Below are positions 35,406 to 43,847 of a DNA stretch of 64,000 nt, piece by piece. The notes below the pieces were generated by a model. That model was not told the origin of the DNA and searched no databases. It saw nothing but the letters and a program-made list of their open reading frames with translations. The DNA comes from Thalassobacillus_A hwangdonensis (GTDB lineage Bacteria > Bacillota > Bacilli > Bacillales > Halobacillaceae): positions 868,001 through 932,000 of the forward strand of contig NZ_JBHTKL010000005.1 in the NCBI RefSeq assembly GCF_042675915.1. Reading direction: 5' to 3'. Both the position numbers and the translations under genes were made by a program. Every line of letters begins with the position of its first letter. Position 1 is the first letter of the stretch.

Positions 35406-36071
35406 TTACTTGAAGGTGATGTCTGCTAGTTCAATGATTTGGGTGGTGTCGTCGAAGTAAGTGAACTTTTCGTAGACTACCCCGTAGCCATTTACGATGT
35501 AGCTTTGGATTTGTTCGTCATAATCAGGATCGTAGCTTTCGACGACAATTGCGTTTGTGAACGTTTGGAACGAGGTCTGGACTGTCGCATTCATGTCAGT
35601 TATTTCATAGAATACTTCCCATCCGTCCCCTTCAACGGTCCACTCTTTTCCTAATGAAGCAGGAAACGATAAAAATAGTTCCCCTTCCTGGGCTGGAAAA
35701 GGAATGATCGGATCTGGCTGCTCACCTCTACCAACCTCAATTCCGTAATTGATCGAGTACCCTGCATCCGACGCATGATAGGCATGAATTCTCCTCGTCA
35801 TTGCAGAGTCCCGGTAGTTCAGCTCATATTGAAGGTAACCGTTCTCTGCTAACATTGGTTTCATCGTCATCTTTATCATGGGATCATCTTCATAATAAAG
35901 GTGATAAGTTGCATGAAAATCAGCAGATTTATATAGGTTGAAATCTTCGGCAGATACAATATCGGGATTCTCCTTTAATTCAGCATTCTCACTATCCAAA
36001 AGAGAATCCTCTGAACAGCCTCCCAGTAGAGCAATCAAAAGGACAAAAATCACCATAGCAAATCTATTCAA
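35406..36071 (-). CDS. Predicted lipoprotein of unknown function
   Basis: About 221 residues with a type II signal peptide: NRFAMVIFVLLIALLGGC, with the lipobox LGGC giving a lipid-modified cysteine near residue 19. The mature part is acidic, beta-rich and globular in appearance (YQLNYRDS-like and VEGDGWEVFYEITD strands) and matches no family I recognise. The TTG at 36071 after GAGGAGGG is chosen over the TTG at 36086. It would be anchored on the outside of the membrane. Monocistronic; REP copy 7 is directly downstream. Confidence 0.72.
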   Translation of the reverse strand: MNRFAMVIFVLLIALLGGCSEDSLLDSENAELKENPDIVSAEDFNLYKSADFHATYHLYYEDDPMIKMTMKPMLAENGYLQYELNYRDSAMTRRIHAYHASDAGYSINYGIEVGRGEQPDPIIPFPAQEGELFLSFPASLGKEWTVEGDGWEVFYEITDMNATVQTSFQTFTNAIVVESYDPDYDEQIQSYIVNGYGVVYEKFTYFDDTTQIIELADITFK

Positions 36072-36280
36072 TTTTACCCTCCTCAATATCCCTAATTTCT
36101 AAATTGTATCGTCCGACTGCTTGTCTAAAGAACAATGGTTTAAGATTGTCTACGCCAACCACGCCAAAGGTCCCTCCTTATTTAGCTATATTGAAATGAA
36201 TCTCAAGTATGATTACTATCCCTTACTCATAGGATGGTTTGAGGGGTGAGGTCCCCACCATGACTTTGAAGGAGGGTTTT

Positions 36281-38149
36281 ATGAACTATTGCAATAACTG
36301 CGGTGAGAAGCTTATGGAAGGGAATAGCTTTTGCCTATCCTGCGGTCAGCGTGTGAAGCCATCAAGAACTAACCAGACATCCCCGCCTGCCGGTAATTTT
36401 CCGGCCAAGAAAATGTCAAAAAAGAAAAAGGTCGGACTTGGCATCGCCCTTATTGCGATGCTGCTTCTAGTTACAGGCTACATAGTCATTTCGGATTACT
36501 ACTCAGCAACCAACCTTGTAGAGCGTTACAAAGATGCAGTGAAGGAAAAGGATGCCAACGCACTGGCTGATCTATTCGTTTTTGATGGAGAAGAAGCGGC
36601 GATAAACGAACAGGACGCAGCAGCTTATTTGAGTTTGATCGACCGGTACCCTGAAAATCATGAAGAGGTACTGGATGAGTTGGAAGCGCAGCTTGATACA
36701 GTGAAGTCGAAGGAAGATGAAATGTGGGACGCTTTACTCGGGGAAGACGATTTTTTTATTGAAATTGTAGAACAGGATAGATTTCTCCTTTTCAAACAGA
36801 GTTTTCTTTCAATCGAACCGATTTATCTCACTTTTTACACCGACTACAAAGGCACCGAGGTACTTTATGCAGACAAAGAAATTTTTACTTCAGACGAAGA
36901 TGCGCAAAGCTACGAATACGGCCCTTTGATTCCAGGAATCTATGCATTTACTGCACGATACAAAACTGGAGAAGCGGATTTGACTACAACAAACGAGACA
37001 GAATTGTGGCGCAAGACGGACTATGAGATGGGATTCAACCTGGATGCTGAAATGGTCACTTTCGAGACTGTTACTCCTCAACCACAACAGGCGAACTTAT
37101 TTATCAATGATAAAAAGACAGAGATCAATCCTTTTGAAGAGGCTTATGGCCCGGTGGTTCTGGATGGTTCTACTACAGCTGTGGTTGAAGCGGAATTCCC
37201 CTGGGGGACAATGGTGTCAGAACCCATACCACTTACCGATCCTTCTATGAATGTAGAATTCGTTTTTTCTTCTGAAATGGAAGCTGCTTTTGCGCAATTG
37301 ATTGCTGATTTTAATTATTCCTATCTCGAAGCTTACAAAAACCAGGGAAGTGGAACGTTGGAGAATGCAGTTCCGGAGCTGGAAGAGGAGTTGCTCGGAT
37401 GGTTTACGCAGGATATAAAAGAGGGGTACACGTACCGGTTGCAGTTCCTTTCAATGGAAATGCAAAAAGGAGTGACGCTTGAGTCGAATGGAGCCTATGC
37501 CGCAAAAGTGCTTGTGAAGGAAGAAAGTATTTCCGAGATTTTTGAAACAGAAGTAGGACCGGAAGAAGAGCCGGTGGAGCCTATCGCATTATATTATAAG
37601 ATCATCTATCATGAAGGCGGCTGGTTGGTCGGGGATTTGCAATTCGTTGCCTATAACGAAGAAAATTTCACAGATACGATGCCTATTCTTTCTGAAACTG
37701 AGGTAGCCGAATTTTCGGTTCCAAAAGAAGAACCGGAAGCCAGTGAAACTGCTGATGAAGAATCGGAAGCCAGTGAATCCGTGAGTGATTCAGCGCCTCA
37801 AGATACTGTGGTTGCCTTTCGTATAGCTTATGAGAATGCGCTGAATACTGTTGACTTCTCCGTTGCTGAGGACTATTTGGATTTTGACAGTCATGCTTAT
37901 CATGAATTGAAAAAATATATCGAGACGGATGTCATTGATGCATTCAATTTTAATTTCACGCTAAACGAACCGCTCGATGTGGAAATGACTTCTGATGGTG
38001 CGAGGGTATGGATGCGTGAACAATTCATCTTCACCCACGACGGAGAACGTACGGATTATGACCGTGAGAAGCTGTACCATCTTCGGTTGGATGATGCAGG
38101 AAACTATAAAATATGGAAGATTGATATTTTAGATACAGTAAGAGATTGA
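36281..38149 (+). CDS. TcaA/YvbJ-like zinc-ribbon membrane protein
   Basis: Protein of about 622 residues. A zinc ribbon (C4, C7, C18, C21) precedes a linker and a basic stretch MSKKKKVG, then one membrane helix near residues 52-72. A long extracytoplasmic part with repeated NTF2/TcaA-like domains follows, then an E/S-rich spacer (about 480-510) and a last domain. This is the TcaA plan, known from staphylococci as a cell-envelope and glycopeptide-response protein, and from B. subtilis YvbJ. ATG at 36281 follows GGAGGG closely. Function here inferred to concern the envelope. Confidence 0.75.
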   Translation: MNYCNNCGEKLMEGNSFCLSCGQRVKPSRTNQTSPPAGNFPAKKMSKKKKVGLGIALIAMLLLVTGYIVISDYYSATNLVERYKDAVKEKDANALADLFVFDGEEAAINEQDAAAYLSLIDRYPENHEEVLDELEAQLDTVKSKEDEMWDALLGEDDFFIEIVEQDRFLLFKQSFLSIEPIYLTFYTDYKGTEVLYADKEIFTSDEDAQSYEYGPLIPGIYAFTARYKTGEADLTTTNETELWRKTDYEMGFNLDAEMVTFETVTPQPQQANLFINDKKTEINPFEEAYGPVVLDGSTTAVVEAEFPWGTMVSEPIPLTDPSMNVEFVFSSEMEAAFAQLIADFNYSYLEAYKNQGSGTLENAVPELEEELLGWFTQDIKEGYTYRLQFLSMEMQKGVTLESNGAYAAKVLVKEESISEIFETEVGPEEEPVEPIALYYKIIYHEGGWLVGDLQFVAYNEENFTDTMPILSETEVAEFSVPKEEPEASETADEESEASESVSDSAPQDTVVAFRIAYENALNTVDFSVAEDYLDFDSHAYHELKKYIETDVIDAFNFNFTLNEPLDVEMTSDGARVWMREQFIFTHDGERTDYDREKLYHLRLDDAGNYKIWKIDILDTVRD

Positions 38150-38177
38150 GGTGCTCACGTAGCATCTCTTTTTTTTT
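38148..38177 (+). terminator. Terminator of the TcaA-like gene
   Basis: GAGGTGCT, 5-base loop, AGCATCTC, then nine T. Confidence 0.82.
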
Positions 38178-38187
38178 GAAAATAAAA

Positions 38188-38214
38188 GAACCAGCCCTCT
38201 GCATGGGCTGGTTC
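38188..38214 (-). terminator. Terminator of the zinc-ribbon membrane gene
   Basis: GAACCAGCCC, 7-base loop, GGGCTGGTTC; the minus-strand continuation is T-rich. Confidence 0.82.
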
Positions 38215-38219
38215 GTGTA

Positions 38220-39128
38220 TCAAAATGGCATGAACATGTCTGTGATGCTGGAGATGATATGTAGTATCACCATCCGAAGAACTAAGAAAAGTATGAAATA
38301 AGAAAGAATCGTCTGTAGAAATGCATCCAATCCGCCTCTGGTTCCTTGATGGAACGAGACAATTGTGAAAGGGATAGCGGCTACGATGCCGAAAAAGGTG
38401 AGTACGTTTGTGTAGAAGGCGATCGATGTTACTTCGATCAATAGAAACAAACACGATAATGCCATCGCGATCATTGGGTATGCCAGTAGAGTAGCAAATC
38501 TTCCGGCTACATCTTTGAAAGCTGGAGCTGCAGGATTATTGATTTTCAGTATCAGAAACAGAGTTAAGCAGATTGCTAGTAATGTAATGATGGAAACAAT
38601 GGCGACCGGAATGAATACAGACCAGAAAGGAACATCAAATCCAAAGCTCAAGATACTGAATATATCTTCCATCTTTTGTGCAGCCAAGTAGACGAGCAGG
38701 CCAGAAAGAATGACGAATAGGGCAAATGTGACTTTAGCATTGAAGTAGTTCTGATCGGATGCTTTACGTACAGCTTCCATTGGGCGTTTGCATACATCCT
38801 TGAGGTTGTTGAAATAGTTCTTCCCCGACTCCTGAATGCTTGTAGAAGACCGTTGATAGTTGTTGTTTACAGTAGAGGCTGCCGCATAGGATGGTTGATG
38901 AGGCGGCACTTGGTTGTATGGTTGCTGCTGATGGTTATGATCAGCAGATGATCCAAGATCACTGGTCTCTATTCCAGGTTCTGGTTCACGTTTAGTTGGG
39001 GAATCGCTTGCCACAGGTTGCTGGTCTTCATTGACTTCTAATGGTTCGAAAACATTTCCACAATTTCCGCAAAACTTCCCGCCTTGGTAGGGTGCCTGAC
39101 AATGGGCGCAATATTGCAAAGTTACCAC
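38220..39128 (-). CDS. Zinc-ribbon polytopic membrane protein
   Basis: Protein of 302 residues. A zinc ribbon with C7, C10, C20 and C23 (CAHC ... CGNC) is followed by a Q/P/S-rich flexible linker (about 35-100) and five to six membrane segments (about 130-300), resembling Yip1-like or DUF6574-like membrane proteins. It converges on the TcaA-like gene, which also starts with a zinc ribbon, so the two may act together. Specific function unknown. Confidence 0.7.
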   Translation of the reverse strand: MVTLQYCAHCQAPYQGGKFCGNCGNVFEPLEVNEDQQPVASDSPTKREPEPGIETSDLGSSADHNHQQQPYNQVPPHQPSYAAASTVNNNYQRSSTSIQESGKNYFNNLKDVCKRPMEAVRKASDQNYFNAKVTFALFVILSGLLVYLAAQKMEDIFSILSFGFDVPFWSVFIPVAIVSIITLLAICLTLFLILKINNPAAPAFKDVAGRFATLLAYPMIAMALSCLFLLIEVTSIAFYTNVLTFFGIVAAIPFTIVSFHQGTRGGLDAFLQTILSYFILFLVLRMVILHIISSITDMFMPF

Positions 39129-39249
39129 TCCTTGTACAATTTATTGACCTGCCTCTGTTGAAAACTTCGTGATGAACCTCCCTCCCGGTACAGAACCAAT
39201 CAACAAATTATACGCAACACAAAAGAAAACATGACACACTTTAGCGTAG

Positions 39250-39314
39250 TGAGGGACAGTCCCCCACCGCTTCACCGCATCACCGTAGCGGGGGACTGTC
39301 CCTCAATGCGTTAA
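39250..39314. repeat. REP palindrome copy 8, reversed-arm type
   Basis: Arms TGAGGGACAGTCCCCCACCGC-like at 39250-39270 and 39285-39305 around TTCACCGCATCACC, with GCGTTAAT downstream. Same arrangement as copy 7. Confidence 0.9.
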
Positions 39315-39320
39315 TAAGTA

Positions 39321-39350
39321 AAAGAGAACCTGAAATCAGGTTCTCTTTTT
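39321..39350 (-). terminator. Terminator of the small lipoprotein gene
   Basis: Reading the minus strand, AGAGAACCTGA pairs with TCAGGTTCTCT and is followed by TTTTACTT. The plus strand also ends in a T run, so it may work both ways. Confidence 0.75.
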
Positions 39351-39748
39351 TAATGGTGGGTTATGGTAATTGTCGGGGAGTGGGGGGTGAGATGTTTCTT
39401 TCCCCCTGAGGAAATATCTGCGTGCTTCCTTGATATTTCCACGTAATTCGTGAACGCTCCTTCATGAGTGAAGACGATCAGATTGATGTCATCTCTGCTT
39501 TCCATTCCACTTGGATCTTCAAGTTTGATCCCTGTTTGCTTTTCCATCGATGCTTCAGTTGTATAAGGTGGGAATATATACGCCTCATCCCACTCAAACT
39601 CTGTATAGTCATTCAAGTCCATTTCCTTCAGCTGCTCATTCTGTAATTCCGAATCCAGCGTTTTTTCCAATTCTTTATGGTGTGCACCTGCACTACTGCA
39701 CCCTGCTGCAATAAACATTAATACCAACACGACTAAAAATTTCTTCAT
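39350..39748 (-). CDS. Small predicted lipoprotein
   Basis: 132 residues with signal peptide MKKFLVVLVLMFIAAGC; lipobox AAGC gives the lipidated cysteine at 17. The mature part is acidic in its middle (EMDLNDYTEFEWDEAYIFPPY) and ends with a histidine/threonine-rich tail. ATG at 39748 follows GGGGG; a longer frame upstream lacks a site. The YIFPPYT segment and a following beta-strand region suggest a small folded domain, but no family is recognised. Confidence 0.68.
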   Translation of the reverse strand: MKKFLVVLVLMFIAAGCSSAGAHHKELEKTLDSELQNEQLKEMDLNDYTEFEWDEAYIFPPYTTEASMEKQTGIKLEDPSGMESRDDINLIVFTHEGAFTNYVEISRKHADISSGGKKHLTPHSPTITITHH

Positions 39749-39908
39749 AAAAGATCCCCCTTTAGTTATCTGCAGTGACAAATCTTTTCTTCATTTATTA
39801 CATAACTCCTTCCGGAAACTACTAATCTATTCTATTTTATGGTAACTTTATGATACATGCATCGTGGACGGAATTACATACACGGACATATGAAATGGAG
39901 GACACGTA

Positions 39909-40673
39909 ATGGAAGTCAACAAAGAAACAGTCGCTATTGCAGCAACAGCAGTACTTGTTATCGCTTTAGCCGCAACGGGATTCATTTTTGTTAAAGCGAT
40001 CGTGAACGGAAATACAGTGTTCACAGCAAAAGCTTCTTATCAAAAAATACAAACTGCTGAAGATCATGATCTGAACAACTATTACATATCAAATGAAACT
40101 GAAGCACCGTCGGACTCTTTTTTCGTAGTAGAGGAAGAGGATGAAGGTCTTGACGAACTGGAAGAAGAAACGGAAGAAGTTGAACTCGAGGAAGTAGAGG
40201 AAGATACTACCTTCGTTGATACTACTGAAAGTATCAATCTGAACACTGGCTCCTCCTCATCAACAAGCTCGACTACTGCAAAAACAGAAAGTTCAAGTCC
40301 TGAACCAGCAAAAGAAAATGATTCGGCACCTGCAAAGGATGGGGGCAAAGAAACTACTACAACAAAAAAGAAAGACGATGAGAAACAAACTTCTACTGAA
40401 GGTACAAAAAAAGACAACTCTAAGAAAGATGAAAATGAATCAGAAGAAAAAAATGAGAACGATACAGAAGAAGTTAATGACCCCGCAGATGATGTAGATG
40501 AAGAAAAGAAAGATGAAGAAGAGGATCCTGAGGAGCCGGCAGAGGAGGATGATCCTGCAGGTGAAGGAGACGATGAAGAGGAAGCCACACAGCCAGAAGA
40601 AGAAACAGAAGCTTCTACTACATCCACAAGCGATGAATCTTCCAATGAAGAAACAACGGACAAAGAGGAGTAA
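39909..40673 (+). CDS. Membrane-anchored, highly acidic low-complexity protein
   Basis: 254 residues. One N-terminal membrane helix (about 8-30, AIAATAVLVIALAATGFIFV) precedes a short segment, then more than 170 residues dominated by E, D, S, T and K, with runs such as EEEDEGLDELEEETEEVE. It is expected to be disordered and probably extracellular. GGAGGACACGTA precedes the ATG. It is followed 6 bases later by a CBS-domain gene. No function can be given; a role as wall spacer or surface-charge protein in a salt-tolerant cell is speculation. Confidence 0.68.
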   Translation: MEVNKETVAIAATAVLVIALAATGFIFVKAIVNGNTVFTAKASYQKIQTAEDHDLNNYYISNETEAPSDSFFVVEEEDEGLDELEEETEEVELEEVEEDTTFVDTTESINLNTGSSSSTSSTTAKTESSSPEPAKENDSAPAKDGGKETTTTKKKDDEKQTSTEGTKKDNSKKDENESEEKNENDTEEVNDPADDVDEEKKDEEEDPEEPAEEDDPAGEGDDEEEATQPEEETEASTTSTSDESSNEETTDKEE

Positions 40674-40679
40674 CTATCA

Positions 40680-41414
40680 ATGTTAGAAAAAGAACGCGCA
40701 GAGCGATTCGAGCGGATTTTCAACCAAATCCATCAACGATTGAAGCAGATGAACGAGTTTCCAAGTAAAGACGCCTTCATCCACCTTCTGCATACATCGA
40801 GAGACAGAAATAGTGCCGTTCGTTTCCATTTTCACAAACTGAAGCAATACGCTAAGCTTCGTAACGCGCTTGTCCACGAACGAATCAAAGATGATTATTA
40901 TGTTGCTATCCCTCATCAGGAAGTAGTTGAAGATTTGGAACATATCCATCAGACGCTTGTTGATCCTCCACAAGCGATGGCGCTTGCGACGAGTCCGGTC
41001 ATCCATTTTCAGCCGGCGTCACCGATTCGTGCTGTCCTCAAATTTTTCAGTGAACAGAAGGTTTCCCAGTTCCCTGTCTACCGTGAACGCAATTTTGTCG
41101 GTCTTTTGACGGAAGGTGGAATCATCAAGTGGATGGCAAATAACATGCAGCACGACCTTGTTTCATTGGAAGCTGTCACAGTTGAAGATGTTCTCAAAAT
41201 GGAACCTGCGCATAACGTTGAATTCCTTCCGATTACAAGCACCATCTTCGAACTGGAAGAATTATTCGAAACCTTTTCCGATAAAAATCAGAAGCTTGAA
41301 GCGGTGATCCTTACCGAGAGCGGGATGCGCGACCAGAAACCCGCCGGCATCGTCACTTCTTGGGACCTGATTGAAATCGATCATACGACACTTACATTGA
41401 CTAGCCAGTCCTGA
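40680..41414 (+). CDS. CBS-domain protein with helical N-terminal domain
   Basis: 244 residues. The first ~90 are helical and contain LRNALVHERIKDDYYVAIP, similar to the RNase-toxin-like or AbiV/HEPN-style RxxxVH segments. Residues ~95-240 form a pair of CBS motifs (PIRAVLKFFSEQKVSQFPVYRERNFVGLLTEGGI and a second, weaker copy), which usually bind adenine nucleotides. A sensor role is likely. A terminator follows, so it is the end of a two-gene unit with the acidic membrane protein. Confidence 0.68.
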   Translation: MLEKERAERFERIFNQIHQRLKQMNEFPSKDAFIHLLHTSRDRNSAVRFHFHKLKQYAKLRNALVHERIKDDYYVAIPHQEVVEDLEHIHQTLVDPPQAMALATSPVIHFQPASPIRAVLKFFSEQKVSQFPVYRERNFVGLLTEGGIIKWMANNMQHDLVSLEAVTVEDVLKMEPAHNVEFLPITSTIFELEELFETFSDKNQKLEAVILTESGMRDQKPAGIVTSWDLIEIDHTTLTLTSQS

Positions 41415-41416
41415 TG

Positions 41417-41450
41417 CAACTGCTGAATTGTTCAGTAGTTGTATTTTTTT
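41417..41450 (+). terminator. Terminator of the CBS-domain gene
   Basis: CAACTGCTGAA, TTG loop, TTCAGTAGTTG, then TATTTTTTT. The T run overlaps a TTGACA (41448-41453) that might be the -35 of the sigma gene. Confidence 0.8.
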
Positions 41451-41535
41451 GACACCTTTCTTGATACTTCTTTCGATTATAGAAGTAGAAGCATGCAAAT
41501 CCTGCTGAATTCGCGAACTCAAGAAAGAGTGAAAC

Positions 41536-42039
41536 ATGAAAGCCACGCAAGAATCCTTCGAACAAATTGCAACAGACTACGAACCGATGATCCACCACCA
41601 TATTTACAAGCTTGGCATCCGCGATCCTGAAAGCGAATTTTTCCAGGAGGGATGTATCGCCCTGTGGAAAGCCTACACAAGGTATGATCCCGAGAAAGGT
41701 TCTTTTCGACAGTTGGCTAACTACATGATCCGCAACCGTCTCATCGACCTCATCCGTAAGCATTCCACTGCGATGAAACGCGAGCATGACTATCTGGAAA
41801 ACCACCGCAATCCGGAATTGATGATCAATATTGAAGAAATGGACGATTTCCTGTTCTGGAATCAAATCCGACGTCTGCTAACGGAAAACCAGTGGAAATG
41901 GGTCGAGCATTACATCATCCTCGACCAGCCGCTAACTAGATTGGCAGAAAAAGAGGGAACGACCATCGATGCCGTAAAAGGCTGGGGAAAGCAGGCGAGA
42001 AAGAAGCTTCGCATGGAACTGGATCAGCCCGTCCATTAA
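41536..42039 (+). CDS. Small sigma-70 family RNA polymerase sigma factor
   Basis: 167 residues with sigma region 2 (SEFFQEGCIALWKAYTRYDPEKGSF ... ANYMIRNRLIDLIRK, about 33-75) and a region 4 helix-turn-helix (PLTRLAEKEGTTIDAVKGWGKQARKKL, about 130-160). No region 1 or 3, so it belongs with the alternative sigma factors of ECF or YlaC/SigO-like size. No classical anti-sigma gene lies next to it; the preceding acidic membrane protein and the CBS protein are the only candidates nearby. Target promoters unknown. Confidence 0.8.
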   Translation: MKATQESFEQIATDYEPMIHHHIYKLGIRDPESEFFQEGCIALWKAYTRYDPEKGSFRQLANYMIRNRLIDLIRKHSTAMKREHDYLENHRNPELMINIEEMDDFLFWNQIRRLLTENQWKWVEHYIILDQPLTRLAEKEGTTIDAVKGWGKQARKKLRMELDQPVH

Positions 42040-42043
42040 AAAA

Positions 42044-42065
42044 GGCACCCAAATTAACGGGTGCC
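42044..42065 (-). terminator. Terminator of the C39-like gene
   Basis: GGCACCC, 8-base loop, GGGTGCC. On the minus strand TTTTTT follows; on the plus strand no T run. Confidence 0.8.
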
Positions 42066-42073
42066 TGCCATAC

Positions 42074-43294
42074 TTATTCTGTAATTGTAATTGCCTGGCT
42101 GCCTAACTGCTGCCACCCACCTATGAACGAATCGATTGCGACACGTTGGTTTTTATGGCCGAACGGGTTATTGATATAGAAGTGTGTCTCGTCATATCCG
42201 GTCAGCACTACGCTGTGAAGGCGGAAGGTTACATCGAGCTGTCCGCGAGGGGTGCTCCATGTTTCCCATTCATTGACCGGCGCGAATGGAGAAGTGACGA
42301 TCACCCATACAGGCAATCCCTTATCCAAGTACTCAAACAGCTTCTCAGGTTCGCTTCCTGAAAAGTCGATGACACGATCGCCTACATAGTTCCGGGTCGT
42401 CTCTGCCAATGGCGCATGGTAAATGGAAAGTCCAGGACCGTTCTCCATGTCTCCGACGAACCCATCGTTCGGATTACCTTTTTGTCCATTAGAGTAGTTC
42501 AATGGAACGCGAGGTACCGCATTGGCGAGCTCGGTTTTTGTAACGTGTACGTCGTGATAATTAAGGATCATCGCCATACTCGTAACTTCACATCCGTTGT
42601 ACAACTGTGGATCGGCCATTTGATTGATCAAAGGCACGTCCAATGGGAAATCAGGCTTTTCCACGATGGCCTTCCCTAAATTGATATCTCCGTTTTCCAG
42701 AGTTTGTACATCATAATCAAGTTCGGATTCGGCGAAATCCAATGGTATGTACAGCTTGTCTTCCTTTTCGAAAGCGGGATGATTTCCTTCAAAATCCCCT
42801 TCCTCGATCATAATCGGTATGCCGTTCTTATGTACAACTGAACTTCCTGAAACGATTGTGTAAGCCGTCTCCTCTTCGGTATGCAGTTCGAAGTGTCCTT
42901 CTTCTGCCTGTTCCAGCTCATGCCCCATCGCTTCAGCTACTTCTTCTAGAGGTGTGTAAATATTTTCTTTGTATTCGTGGATTGTAAGCTCAGGTTTAGG
43001 TTCTCCATGTATGTAAACCTCTGTTTCCTCCACCTCTTCGAATTCGTTTAAATTCACACTTGTATGTATGGGTTGTTCGGTTTCGGTTGGAACTTCTTCT
43101 TGAAGCACCTGTGTTTCTACAACTTCCTGATTCTCTTGTAATTGCAATTGATTTGTCTGGGATTGTTGAGATTCTTTGCCGGTAGCACTCCCTGTGTTTT
43201 GGAAAGGTAGAAAAATATAAAGACAGATTGCCAGAGTAGTGATCACCGATAGAATCAGTAGATTCTTGTTGAATTTGATAATAAAACCCTCCAT
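42074..43294 (-). CDS. Secreted or membrane-anchored C39-like cysteine peptidase family protein
   Basis: 406 residues. An N-terminal hydrophobic segment (about 10-30) acts as signal or anchor, followed by a Q/E-rich spacer and a copper-amine-oxidase-N-like or stalk domain (IYTPLEEVAEAMGHEL ... LYIPLDFAESEL). The C-terminal peptidase_C39_2 domain has the catalytic cysteine in LYNGCEVTSMAMIL and histidine in RLHSVVLTGYDETHFYINNPFG. The start is uncertain: GGAGGG falls inside codons 2-3 of the ATG-started frame, so an ATT or later start is possible. Probably acts on extracellular peptides or peptidoglycan stems. Confidence 0.75.
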   Translation of the reverse strand: MEGFIIKFNKNLLILSVITTLAICLYIFLPFQNTGSATGKESQQSQTNQLQLQENQEVVETQVLQEEVPTETEQPIHTSVNLNEFEEVEETEVYIHGEPKPELTIHEYKENIYTPLEEVAEAMGHELEQAEEGHFELHTEEETAYTIVSGSSVVHKNGIPIMIEEGDFEGNHPAFEKEDKLYIPLDFAESELDYDVQTLENGDINLGKAIVEKPDFPLDVPLINQMADPQLYNGCEVTSMAMILNYHDVHVTKTELANAVPRVPLNYSNGQKGNPNDGFVGDMENGPGLSIYHAPLAETTRNYVGDRVIDFSGSEPEKLFEYLDKGLPVWVIVTSPFAPVNEWETWSTPRGQLDVTFRLHSVVLTGYDETHFYINNPFGHKNQRVAIDSFIGGWQQLGSQAITITE

Positions 43295-43385
43295 TTCTTA
43301 TTCGTACAGTTCACTATTATACAAGTCGAAAACTGACGAACAATGAAAGTGGAGAGTTTGTCATGCATTTGTAATATAAATATAG

Positions 43386-43416
43386 AAACAGCCCCAGCAT
43401 TTGCATGGGGCTGTTT
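43386..43416 (-). terminator. Terminator of the small regulator-like gene
   Basis: AAACAGCCCCA and TGGGGCTGTTT close a 9-base loop containing GCATTTGCA. Confidence 0.78.
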
Positions 43417-43427
43417 AAGACTATGAT

Positions 43428-43847
43428 TTAGTTTTTACTGCTCAACTTGATGGATACATTTTCCACACCAAGAACTTTGACTGCTTCCACCATTTTTTTA
43501 ATTGTTTCTTCCGCTTGGGAAATATTGATATTTTCATTGGTGATTTCAAATGATGGCGTTTCTAAGCCGTCAGTCGCGTTATTAGAAAGTACTTTTTCAT
43601 CAGGCTGAAGTACCGGGGTTTCCGCGGGTTTGACTTTCACGACCTGCTCTCTTTCCACGGAAGGTGTTGTTTCTGTTACATCATTCGTTTTGTACCGTTT
43701 CCCTCTGATTTTCCGTCCGTGATAGACGACGTTCGAGTATGGGCAGCCCGTTTCCTGAGCAATCTGGCGATAGTTTTTATCGGACTCTTCTAATAGTTGT
43801 TTGACTTGGCTAAGATCGTAATCATATTTCTTATTTGCGTGTGCCAT
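43428..43847 (-). CDS. Small protein with predicted helix-turn-helix N-terminus, unknown
   Basis: 139 residues. The first ~55 contain VKQLLEESDKNYRQIAQETGCPYSNVVYHGRKIRGKR in effect, which looks like a DNA-binding helix-turn-helix with a basic end. A spacer rich in V, P, E and T follows (about 60-100), and the last 35 residues (SQAEETIKKMVEAVKVLGVENVSIKL) form an amphipathic helix plus strand that might dimerise. Monocistronic with its own terminator. I do not recognise the family; a small regulator is the best guess. Confidence 0.62.
   Translation of the reverse strand: MAHANKKYDYDLSQVKQLLEESDKNYRQIAQETGCPYSNVVYHGRKIRGKRYKTNDVTETTPSVEREQVVKVKPAETPVLQPDEKVLSNNATDGLETPSFEITNENINISQAEETIKKMVEAVKVLGVENVSIKLSSKN

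Noticed and set aside
36133..36139. AAAGAAC half-site upstream of the TcaA-like gene
   Set aside because: A single 7-mer without a partner is expected by chance; no second arm at the usual distance.
36240..36259. GGGG-TGAGGT-CCCC hairpin before the TcaA-like gene as a further REP
   Set aside because: Only four pairs and no GGGACAG core; similarity to REP is too weak.
40082..40723. Long serine-rich open frame (213 codons) on the minus strand
   Set aside because: It is the antisense of the glutamate/aspartate/serine/threonine codon runs of the acidic membrane protein gene; GAA and GAT read backwards as serine-type codons. No ribosome site.
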